From: Limnomonas spitsbergensis | Lineage: Eukaryota; Chlorophyta; Chlorophyceae; Chlamydomonadales | Length of the DNA: 64,000 bases | Assembly (NCBI GenBank): GCA_037349105.1 | Contig: JAYJMM010000093.1 | Location: forward strand, 1,488,001-1,552,000 | Reading direction: 5' to 3' | Shown: piece by piece, positions 10,401 through 22,400 of the stretch | Position numbering within the stretch: position 1 is the stretch's first letter | How the letters are laid out: every line of letters starts with the position of its first letter | Made by a program: the position numbers and the translations under genes | Notes under the pieces: model-generated | Told to the model about the DNA's origin: nothing | Databases searched by the model: none | Seen by the model: the letters and a program-made list of their open reading frames with translations, nothing else

Positions 10401-13400
10401 GAATCCAGCCCGTGAGGGGAGTTGGAGACCCCTTCAGGAATCCAGCCCGTGAGGGGAGTCGGAGACCCCTTCAGGAATCCAGCCCGTGAGGGGAGTCGGA
10501 GACCCCTTCAGGAATCCAGCCCGTGAGGGGAGTCGGAGACCCCTTCAGGAATCCAGCCCGTGAGGGGAGTCGGAGACCCCTTCAGGAATCCAGCCCGTGA
10601 GGGGAGTCGGAGACCCCTTCAGGAATCCAGCCCGTGAGGGGAGTCGGAGACCCCTTCAGGAATCCAGCCCGTGAGGGGAGTCGGAGACCCCTTCAGGAAT
10701 CCAGCCCGTGAGGGGAGTTGGAGACCCCTTCAGGAATCCAGCCCGTGAGGGGAGTCGGAGACCCCTTCAGGAATCCAGCCCGTGAGGGGAGTCGGAGACC
10801 CCTTCAGGAATCCAGCCCGTGAGGGGAGTCGGAGACCCCTTCAGGAATCCAGCCCGTGAGGGGAGTCGGAGACCCCTTCAGGAATCCAGCCCGTGAGGGG
10901 AGTCGTAGACCCCTTCAGGAATCCAGCCCGTGAGGGGAGTCGGAGACCCCTTCAGGAATCCAGCCCGTGAGGGGAGTTGGAGACCCCTTCAGGAATCCAG
11001 CCCGTGAGGGGAGTCGGAGACCCCTTGAGGAGGGGCCAATGGGAGAGGGGTGTTACCAAAGGGGGTGAGGAGGGGTTGGCTGCGTTTTCTTTGTTACGAC
11101 AACAAACTGAGGCCTAAAAAGCGGGCGGAGGGGTCCAGTGGGGGGAGATATTGCTGGGGTGAGGAGGGGGTGGGATCCCCCCACACCCCTCCTTTCAAAC
11201 TGGGGGCAAGAAGGGGGGCAGATGGGCTTAGGAAGGGGAGGGGGGGGGGGGGGGCATTTGAATGAGGTGAGGAGGGGGTGGGATCCTCCCCCACACCCCT
11301 TCTTTCAAACTGATGGCAAAAAGGGGGGCAGAGGGGCCCAGCAGGGAGAGGGGATATTGAAGGAGGTGAGGAGGGGTGGGATCCCCCCCTCCACCCCATT
11401 TTACAAACTGGGGGCAAGAGGGGGGGTAGAGTGTCCCAGGAGGGGGGGGGGGGGGTATTGAAGGAGGTGAGGAGGGGGTGGGATCCTCCCCCACACCCCC
11501 TATTCAAATTTATGTCAAGAGAGGTGTCCCAGGAGGGGGGGGGGGGGCATTTGAACGAGGTGAGGAGGGCTGGAGATTCCCCCCGCCCCCTCTTTCAAAC
11601 TGGGGGCAAAAAGGGGGGAAGATGGGCCCAGGAAGGGGAGGGGGGGGGGGTATTGAAGGAGGTGAGGAGGGGGTGGGATCCTCCTCCACACCCCTTCTTT
11701 CAAATCGATGTGAAGAAGGGGGGCAGACCGGCAGAGGGTCCCAGGAAGAGGGGGGGGTATTGAAGGAGGTGTGGAGGGGGTGGGATCCCCCCCCCCCCCC
11801 CGCTTCCATCAAGAACTGATACCCTGTCACACCAGCCTGAATAGCCTCTATGGACGCCCTCCTTATCCCACCCCTCCAGTCGACCTCCTTACTTAACCCT
11901 CCTTACTAAACCCTCCTTACTTAACCCTAAAACCTTCCTCCCCGACAGAAGCCAGTTTCCCCCATGGCCCTGTGTTCACCCTGCCATACGCGCATGCCTC
12001 CTCGATGTAGCCCGCGCTAATTATAGAGCGCACCAGACCACCTTAAGCAGGCCTGCTTGTGGCCATGACCATGACCTTAGGCCCAACAAAGGCGTACTGC
12101 TCCTCATGAGCATCACCCTGTCAACGCTCCCCCAAGCTCATGGCGTGCTACCATGGCGAACTGGGGTCAATCGATAAAGCCTAGGCTGATTTTAGAGCGC
12201 ATCAGACCACCTTCGGCAGGCCTGCTTGCGGCCATGACTAGGCGGACTGGGGCCGATCTCAGACCAACCAATGGCCAAAGCGGCACCGGGATAACAGCAG
12301 CAGGGAACCCCTGGTTGCAGGTCGTGACGTAGCTAAATTGTAGCTGACGCACATTCAATGAGGAAGCTGAATTGTAGCTGACGCACATTCAATAAAGAAG
12401 CTGAATTGTAGCTGAAGCATCCTGAGAGAGACAGCGCCTGCAGCACCCACTTTGCAATGATGAAGCCGAGGTTGAACTGACCGACGACCGCCATGCGAAC
12501 GAAATCATCCTTGCGGAACACGCGTTCTAGCTCAGACTCGGCGGCGGCCTCTGATTCGGCGCGGCCGGCCGTTGCCGCTGCCGCCGATGCAGTGCCTGCG
12601 CCTGCGGCCTGCAGATCAACGGGCAGCAGGCAGCAGGAGAAGGTCCAATCAGGCACGGTGTGCAAAATGTAGGACTCGGCAGCGGCCTAAGACTCTGCGC
12701 GGCAAGCCGCTGCCGCCGCCCCAGATCCAGTGGCTGCACCTGCAGCCTGCAGATAAACGGGCAGCAGGAAACAAGCAGGCAACAGGAAGTGTTCCAATCA
12801 GTCACAATTTGCAAAATAGACGACTCGGCCACGTCCCCTAACGCTGCTCGGCCAGCCGCCGCAGCCGCCGCCGCCGATCCAGTGGCTGTGCCTGTGGCCT
12901 GCAGATCAACGGGCAGCAGGCAACAAGCAGGCAGCAGGAGGTGTTCCAATCAGCCACGTTTTACAAAATATAGGACTCAGCCACGTCCCCTGACCCTGCG
13001 CGGCCAGCCGCCGCCGCTGCCGCCGATCCAGTGGCTGTGCCTGCGGCCTGCAGATCAACGGTTAGCAGGCACCAAGCAGGCAACAGGAAGTGTTCCAATC
13101 AGCCACAATTTGCAAAATAGACGACTCGGCCACGTCCCCTGACCCTGCGCGGCCAGCCGCCGCCGCTGCCGCCGATCCAGTGGCTGCGCCTGCGGCCTGC
13201 AGATTAATGGGCAGCAGGCAACAAGCAGGCAGCAGGAGGTGTTCCAATCAGCCACGTTTTACAAAATATAGGACTCAGCCACGTCCCCTGACCCTGCGCG
13301 GCCAGCCGCCGCCGCCGCCGCCGATCCAGTGGCTGTGCCTGCGGCCTGCAGATCAACGGGCAGCAGGCAACAAGCAGGCAGCAGGAGGTGTTCCAATCAG

Positions 13401-16400
13401 CCACGTTTTACAAAATATAGGACTCGGCCACGTCCCCTGACCCTGCGCGGTCAGCCGCCGCCGCTGCCGCCGATCCAGTGGCTGCGCCTGCTGCCTGCAG
13501 ATTAATGGGCAGCAGGCAACATGGACACGATACGCACTTTTATGGGCGAGCAATTGGCTTGGTGTCGCTGACACTCCTTCTCAACCGTGGAGCCACACAT
13601 CTGGAGACTTCCAGGCACTGGACCCAAAATCCACGCCGCATCGGCGTTCTCTTTTCATTTCTATCGCAAATCTAACACCCCTTTCCTACTGTGGAGCCAG
13701 GCGTGTAGATTCTGGGCCTCAAGCGTTCAGCGATTATGGGTTTAGCGTTTAGGGTTAAGGGGTAAAAGTTGCGCTGGGGGAGCCTGGCAGCCCGTGTCTG
13801 TGAACCGTCTGTTGCAATGATGATAGGTGACAACTGACGACAGGCCAGCTGCGACCAGTCGCAAACAGTGAAGTTCACACATATTGCACGGCACACATCC
13901 ATGCCAGCAAAGCAGGGAAACAGACGTATGGCAACACTGGCAGGCTCGTGCATGCAGCACTGGCAGGCTCGTGCATGCAGCACTGGCAGGCTCGTGCATG
14001 CAGCACTGGCAGGCTCGTGCATGCAGCACTGGCAGGCTCGTGCATGCAGCACTGGCAGGCTCGTGCATGCAGCACTGGCAGGCTCGTGCATGCAGCACTG
14101 GCAGGCTCGTGCATGCAGCACTGGCAGGCTCGTGCATGCAGCACTGGCAGGCTCGTGCATGCAGCACTGGCAGGCTCGTGCATGCAGCACTGGCAGGCTC
14201 GTGCATGCAGCACTGGCAGGCTCGTGCATGCAGCACTGGCAGGCTCGTGCATGCAGCACTGGCAGGCTCGTGCATGCAGCACTGGCAGGCTCGTGCATGC
14301 AGCACTGGCAGGCTCGTGCATGCAGCACTGGCAGGCTCGTGCATGCAGCACTGGCAGGCTCGTGCATGCAGCACTGGCAGGCTCGTGCATGCAGCACTGG
14401 CAGGCTCGTGCATGCAGCACTGGCAGGCTCGTGCATGCAGCACTGGCAGGCTCGTGCATGCAGCACTGGCAGGCTTGTGCATGCAGCACTGGCAGGCTTG
14501 TGCATGCAGCACTGGCAGGCTCGTGCATGCAGCACTGTCAGGCTCGTGCATGCAGCACTGGCAGGCTCGTGCATGCAGCACTGGCAGGCTCGTGCATGCA
14601 GCACTGGCAGGCTCGTGCATGCAGCACTGGCAGGCTCGTGCATGCAGCACTGGCAGGCTCGTGCATGCAGCACTGGCAGGCTCGTGCATGCAGCACTGGC
14701 AGGCTCGTGCATGCAGCACTGGCAGGCTCGTGCATGCAGCACTGGCAGGCTCGTGCATGCAGCACTGGCAGGCTCGTGCATGCAGCACTGGCAGGCTCGT
14801 GCATGCAAGGAGATTCAAAATTCAGGAAGGCGGACGTACATATTCGTGAATACCATAAATCACAACTCAGTTACCGGTATTTATAGCTACTAAAAGTCAT
14901 AAGTCAGTTATTAATTACTCAAAGCTCTGTTGATAATAAGTGAGCTAGTTGATGATAACTAGAAAAGAGACATGTGACACCATAGGATAGCGGGGAAAGG
15001 CAGTAGGCAGGAGACATGTGACACCAGCCGCCCTTGTCGCGACCACCCACCAGCAGGCGGCACCTCCTTAACAACAGAGGAATAGAGGAATGCGGGAAAA
15101 GGCAGCAGACAGCAGATATGTGACACCAAGGATAGCAGGGAAAGGCAGCAGGCAGGAGACATGTGACACCAGTGGAATGCGGGAAAATTCAGCAAGCAGC
15201 AGATATGTGACACCAGCCGCCCTTGTCGCCACCACCCACCAGCAGGGAAGAGCTCCGGAACCGTCCATGCCCCGCCGCCGCCGCCGCCGCCGCCCCGCCC
15301 GCGGCCCGCTCCAGGATCTTCCGAGTGCGGATGCCAGACGCCGCTCTGATTTGGGCCATGTCGCAAGCGAGCGCGTCCCTCGCCGCCAAGGCGACCCGCG
15401 GGCCTGCTGCCTCTGGGGGAGCAGGAGGCAAGCCCGAGGTGGGGCCTGCCTCCTGCCCCTCGCCATCCAAAGAGGAGCTCTCTGACGCGACGTGTTCGTC
15501 GTCCTCAGCAGCATCAGACAGGACCGGGGAGGAAGCCGGGTCCTCTGGATCTACAGCATCTGACGGATCTATTTCTAGATCCACACCAGATCTATCCAGA
15601 TCCTGATCCTGGTGGCCATCGCCGTTATCTCCTTGGCTCCTCGGGAGCTCAGCAGAGTCAGCTAGCGCCGGGTAAGTGTAAGTGGCATGCCCGCTGCCGC
15701 TGCCTGCGGCCGCTGCCGCCGCCGGGGCACCCTTGCCGCTGCCGCCGCGGCGCGCGGCGCTAGGCATCATCTTGGCCAGGAAGGCGGCCTTACGGGGACT
15801 CACGTGCCTACCTAACCCTGGGCCTCTCGCGGGGACAGGCGGCAGCACACCGCCACCGCGCCCCCCCGTCGACACGGGACTGCATGTGTCATACCCCGGT
15901 TGTTGCGTCCCATCTTCTGGTTGTTGCGTCCCATCTTCTAGTTGTTGCATCCCGTCTTCTAGTTGTTGTGTCCCGCCTCCAGTTTGTTGCGTCCCGCCAT
16001 TCGGTTGTTGCGTACCGTCAGAGGAGCCGGTGAGTTCCTTGTCTGGCTGGACCTCACAGCCGGGTTGTACCGCCGCATCCCCTGGACCCTCCCCACAGAC
16101 CCCAAACCCTCCCTCACTGGAGCGCGCTGAACCCTGTCGGCCGATCCCTCCTCCACCAGCCCCCTGATCCCGCTCCTGCTCCTCTCCCAACAATGCTGCT
16201 GATGAGACAGTGCCCGCAGCGTTCGCGGGTAAGTCTTGAGGAGGCTGCTGCAGGGCGCCCGATTGTTGCGTACTGCCTCCCGTTTGTTGCGTACCGCCTC
16301 CTGCTTGTTGCGTACCGTCAGTGGGGCCAGTGAGCCCCTCGTCTGGCCGGATCGCCCACCCTAGCTTTGCCTGGTGGAGCCGTAAGGACGGCGGCAGCGG

Positions 16401-19400
16401 CCGCGCGGCGCTGCCGGCAGCCCAGCCCTCGCCGGACGATGCAGAGGCCCGCCGCTGGCCACCGGGCGGGTCGTCACGCTTGTCATCATCATCAGGGCCG
16501 ACGGCATCAGGTTCCAGAGCTGCCGGCTCTAAACCCTCAGATTCGGATCCAGGCGTTCCACACGTTCCCACCTCCCCTCCTCCTCCACCTCCTCCTCCAA
16601 TCGTACCTCCCTTTTCTTCCAACTCCCCCATGGCGGCGTCCTCGGCCCCCCCTTGGCTCCGGACGGCAGCCCCCCCTCCCTCCACCCCCTCCTCTCCGCT
16701 CCCCTCCGCCCCGTCGCCGCCGCCGTCCCTAGCCCGCTTTCCCCGCTGCGTTCCTGCGGCGCGCCCACCCGCCGATTCAGAAACACCTCGAGCGAAGGCA
16801 AGCAGCGGGTTGCAGTCTTCTCCTCCTCCTCCTCCTCCTCCGCTGTTATCCCCCAGGCCTGCACCGGCGGCGGCAGCCCGCCCGCGCTTCCTGCCCAGCG
16901 CCGCCGCCGTCTGCACGCCCGCTGCGGACGTCGAGGCGGTGATGACGGCACCGGCTCCTCTGGCAGCATACGTGTACCTTGAAGGCTCCCAAAGGGCCTT
17001 CAGGGCCTGCATGTCAGGTGGCATTGTATGAGATTACACTCATCACACTGTTATCACCACATTATCACACACATCACTCTTGTGTCAGACGTATACCCCA
17101 TGCATCACACCTATCAGGGCCTGCAGGTCAAGTGGAATTGTATGAGATCACACCCAACACACTATTATCACCCCATGATCACACCCATGTCCCTTGTGTC
17201 ACACATATACCCCGTGTGTCACATTTGTCACTCTTGTGTCAGACCTATACACCCTGCATCACAACTATCAGGAAATGCAGGCCAGGTGTCCTGATAAGAG
17301 ATCACATCCATCACACTGTTATCACACCCATGTCCCTTGTGTCACACCTATTACACGCCTTGTCACACCGATCGCCTATGTCACACCTATCAGGGCCTGC
17401 AGGTCGGGTGGCATTGCAATTTGCAATACATCACACCCATCACTCTTGTACCGTACCCACCACTCTTGTGACCATATGTCTATCCAAGCACCCTTGTGTC
17501 ACACCCACCACTCTATTGTCACACCCATCACCCCTGCTCCCACCCCCTCCAGCGCTGCCATGAGCGCGGCCTCCGACTGTATGAACACCTTCGTCTTAAA
17601 GGGAGTCACGTTCACGTCACACATGGCACACGTGCCACACACATCATTCTTTTGCCACACCCATCACCCCTGCCTCCCGCTTCCAATGCTGCCATGAGCG
17701 CCGTCTCCGACTGCGTTAAAACCTTCCTCTTATCGGGGGTGACGTTCACATCACACATATCACAAGGCGTGTCACACCCACCACTCTTTTGCCACACCAT
17801 CACCCTTGTGTCATATTCACCACTCTTTTGGCACACTCAGCACCCCCGCCTCACCACTTCCAGTGCTGCCATGAGCGCCGCCTCCGACTGCATGAACACC
17901 TACCTCTTATCGGCGGTGACGTTCACGTCACACATGACACAATGTGTGTCACACCCATCACTCTTTTGTCACACTCATCACCCTTATGTCACATTCACCA
18001 CTCTTTTGTCACACTCAGCACCCCTGCCTTACCGCTTCCAGTGCTGCCATGAGCGCCGCCTCTGACTGCATAAAAACCTTCCTCTTATCGGGGGTAACGT
18101 TCACGTCGCACATGTCGCGCGGCGTGTCGAAGGCAAGGGCCGCGACTGGTCGCACAGCACCACTCACTGCGCTGCCCAGCGACCTTTTTGCAACAAAAGC
18201 GGGAGGGGCAAAGCTGGTCAACAGGTACAAGGCGGGAGGGGCAGAGACAAGTAGCCAGCGTGCTGCCAACAGAATCGTATCCTCACCTCGAACCTCTGGT
18301 TGAAGAGGATGCACTCTGAAATCTACTGGTAGACCAGTAAACCCTTTGGGGTTCCCAGTAAACCCTTTGAGGTCACCAGTAAAGCCTTTGGGGTCACCAG
18401 TAAACCCTTTGGGGTCACCAGTAAAGCCTTTGGGGTTCCCAGTAAACCCTTTGGGGTCACCAGTAAAGCCTTTGGGGTCACCAGTAAAGCCTTTGGGGTC
18501 ACCAGTAAAGCCTTTGGGGTCACCAGTAAACCCTTTGGGGTCACCAGTAAAGCCTTTGAGGTCACCAGTAAAGCCTTTGGGGTCACCAGTAAAGCCTTTG
18601 GGGTTCCCAGTAAACCCTTTGGGGTCACCAGTAAAGCCTTTGGGGTTCCCAGTAAACCCTTTGGGGTCACCAGTAAAGCCTTTGGGGTCACCAGTAAAGC
18701 CTTTGGGGTCACCAGTAAAGCCTTTGGGGTCACCAGTAAACCCTTTGGGGTCACCAGTAAAGCCTTTGAGGTCACCAGTAAAGCCTTTGAGGTCACCAGT
18801 AAACCCTTTGGGGTCACCAGTAAAGCCTTTGGGGTCACCAGTAAAGCCTTTGGGGTCACCAGTAAAGCCTTTGGGGTCACCAGTAAACCCTTTGGGGTCA
18901 CCAGTAAAGCCTTTGAGGTCACCAGTAAAGCCTTTGGGGTCACCAGTAAAGCCTTTGGGGTTCCCAGTAAACCCTTTGGGGTCACCAGTAAAGCCTTTGG
19001 GGTTCCCAGTAAACCCTTTGGGGTCACCAGTAAAGCCTTTGGGGTCACCAGTAAACCCTTTGGGGTTCCCAGTAAACCCTTTGGGGTCACCAGTAAAGCC
19101 TTTGAGGTCACCAGTAAACCCTTTGGGGTCACCAGTAAACCCTTTGGGGTCACCAGTAAACCCTTTGGGGTTCCCAGTAAACCCTTTGGGATTCCCAGTA
19201 AACCCTTTGGGGTCACCAGTAAACCCTTTGGGATTCCCAGTAAACCCTTTGGGGTCACCAGTTAAACCCTAGTGGTAATGGAAGATGCATGCTGAAACCT
19301 ACTGGCAAACCTTTTAGGATGACCGGTACAAACAACTACAGGTAAACCCTTCTGGTAAATGGGAAAACCCTACTAGTAAACCCAAGTAGCCAACCAGTTA

Positions 19401-22400
19401 AACCTACTAGTAAACCCTGCTGGCTCACCAGCAAACCCCTTCTGGTGAACCCTACTGGCCGGTCAACTCTACTAGCTAACCAGTGTACCCTTATGGTAGA
19501 CCCTACTTATGAAAAGCTTGCCCCCCCCCTCCCTCTCTCAGGCAGCCTGTTGCGTTTGCCAACCTGAAGGTGTCGTTGAGGACCTTGAGGGCCCGGGGCA
19601 GCCCCCCTCCCCCAGCTTGCCCCCCCCCCTCCCTCCCCCCCCCCTCCCTCTCTCAGGCAGCCTATAGCGTTTGCCTACCTGAAGGTGTCGTTGAGGACCT
19701 TGAGGGCCCAGGCCCCCTCCCCCCCCCCCAGCTTGCCCCCTCCCCCCCTCCTTTCAGGCTGTCTGTAGCGTTTGAGCGAGGCGGAGCTCTTTACACAGCT
19801 TAACTCCAACCCAAATTCTACATAATAGCAGAGCACTACTCTTCCCTCCAGTAGTACTTTGCCAACCTGATGGTGTCTTTAAGGACCTTCAGGGCCCACT
19901 TTAAAATTCGTCGAACCCTATTAGTAATACTTCCTGCTGGAAAAAGAAGCTTGCTCCTGCCCCTCTCTCAGGCTGCCTGTAGCGTTTGCCTACCTAAAAG
20001 TGTCGTTAAGGACCTTGAGGGCCCGGGGCAGGTCGACCGGCCGGCCATTTAAGAAGGTGAACTGTCGCCCTGCGTCCCCCCGGGCGCCTTGGTTGGCCTT
20101 GGACACATATCTGCAGGGGGAGGAGCAGGCTGTCAGGTTTTAAGCCCTCGTACCATAGCTCCGTAGCCATATACTGCTTGCATCCTACACTCTTGGTTGG
20201 CCTTGGACACATATCTGCAGGGGGAGGAGCAGGCTGTCAGGTTTTAAGCCCTCGTACCATAGCTCCGTAGCCATATACTGCTTGCATCCTACACTCTTGG
20301 TTGGCCTTGGACACATATCTCCGGGGGGAGGAGCAGGCTGTAAAGTTCTGAGGTATTGGAGAGGGAGTTGTGTTCAGGAAGGTGAACTGTCGCCCTGCGT
20401 CTCCCCGGGCACCTTGGTTGGCCTTGGACACATAGCTGCAGGCGGCAGCAAGGAGGAGGAGCAGGCTGTAAGGTTCTGAGATATTGGAGAGGGAGTTGTG
20501 TTCAGGAAGGTGAACTGTCGCCCTGCGTCTCCCCGGGCACCTTGGTTGGCCTTGGACACATAGCTGCAGGCGGCAGCGAGGAAGAGGAGCAGGCTGTAAG
20601 GTTCTGAGGTATTGGAGAGGAAGTTGTGCTCAGGAAGGTGAACTGTCGCCCTGCGTCTCCCCGGGCACCTTGGTTGGCCTTGGACACATAGCTGCAGGCG
20701 GCAGCAAGGGGGAGGAGCAGGCTGTAAGGTTCTGAGATATTGGAGAGGGAGTTGTGCTCAGGAAGGTGAACTGTCGCCCTGCGTCCCCCCGGGCACCTTG
20801 GTTGACCTTGGACACATAGCTGCAGGCGGCAGCAAGGAGGAGGAGCAGGCTGTAAGGTTCTGAGGTATTGGAGAGGGAGTTGTGCTCAGGAAGGTGAACT
20901 GTCGCTTTGCGACCCCGGCACCTTGGTTGGCCTTGGACACATAGCTGCAGGCGGCAGCAAGGAGGAGGAGCAGGCTGTAAGGTTCTGAGATATTGGAGAG
21001 GGAGTTGTGCTCAGGAAGGTGAACTGTCGCCCTGCGTCCCCCCGGGCACCTTGGTTGACCTTGGACACATAGCTGCAGGCGGCAGCAAGGAGGAGGAGCA
21101 GGCTGTAAGGTTCTGAGGTATTGGAGAAGGAGTTGTGCTCAGGAAGGTGAACTGTCGCTTTGCGACCCCGGCACCTTGGTTGGCCTTGGACACATAGCTG
21201 CAGGCGGCAGCAAGGAGGAGGAGCAGGCTGTAAGGTTCTGAGATATTGGAGAGGGAGTTGTGCTCAGGAAGGTGAACTGTCGCCCTGCGTCCCCCCGGGC
21301 ACCTTGGTTGGCCTTGGACACATAGCTGCAGGCGGCAGCGAGGAAGAGGACCAGGCTGTAAGGTTCTGAGATATTGGAGAGGGAGTTGTGCTCAGGAAGG
21401 TGAACTGTCGCCCTGCGTCCCCCCGGGCACCTTGGTTGACCTTGGACACATAGCTGCAGGCGGCAGCAAGGAGGAGGAGCAGGCTGTAAGGTTCTGAGGT
21501 ATTGGAGAGGGAGTTGTGCTCAGGAAGGTGAACTGTCGCCCTGCGTCCCCCCGGGCACCTTGGTTGGCCTTGGACACATAGCTGCAGGCGGCAGCAAGGA
21601 GGAGGAGCAGGCTGTAAGGTTCTGAGGTATTGGAGAGGGAGTTGTGCTCAGGAAGGTGAACTGTCGCTTTGCGACCCCGGCACCTTGGTTGGCCTTGGAC
21701 ACATAGCTGCAGGCGGCAGCGAGGAAGAGGACCAGGCTGTAAGGTTCTGAGGTATTGGAGAGGGAGTTGTGTTCAGGAAGGTGAACTGTCGCCCTGCGTA
21801 GGATCTAGCGTTTCTAGGATCTAGCGTCCTAGGATCTAGCGTTTCTAGGATCTAGCGTTTCTAGGATCTCACCCTGTGACTTCGACCGATTACCATCCAT
21901 ATAAAATCCAGCGTTTCGCTCACCCGGTGACTTTGACCGAAAGCTCCGGGACTTCAAAACTGAGGGGCTCCAATGTGTCGACCACTTTGGTCCCAAACAC
22001 CGCGACAAGCGTGTCCCGCATCCCGCAGCCTGAGGGCTGCCCGCTTGCGCCTGCACCCGTGCCGGCGATCGCACTCCCGACTGCGGGGGGCACACTTCCG
22101 CCCGCGCCGCCGCCCGCGCTTGCACTGCCGCCTGCGGGAGGGGCACTGCCGCCGCTGCTCCCACCGCCGCCGCTGCTGCCGGGCGTCATGAGTACGACGC
22201 TGCGCGCCGAGGAGGCCCCCTGGTGGCTGACCACGATGCGTACCTGCGCGGACAGGTGGGCGCATGGGCATGCCATGATAAGTGTGGGGCTGGGCAGGGT
22301 TAAGTGTGAGACGAGCAGGACGAGCAGGTGCGGTGGGGCACTGGTCCTTCTGGCGGGCCCATGCGGTACAGGTGTGACCCCTGCAGTACAGAGGTGTGAC

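Noticed and set aside
10359..11033. Possible CRISPR array (37-bp units)
   Set aside because: Units are directly abutting with no unique spacers and the DNA is eukaryotic. The same applies to the 23-, 31- and 20-bp arrays.
13672..14893. Overlapping open frames of over 300 codons on both strands
   Set aside because: They are produced by a stop-free 23-bp repeat in PMS1 intron 10.
18323..19272. 310-codon frames on both strands (PVKPLGS and TPKGLLV repeats)
   Set aside because: A 21-bp intronic minisatellite gives them. There is no start context, splice support or non-repeat sequence.
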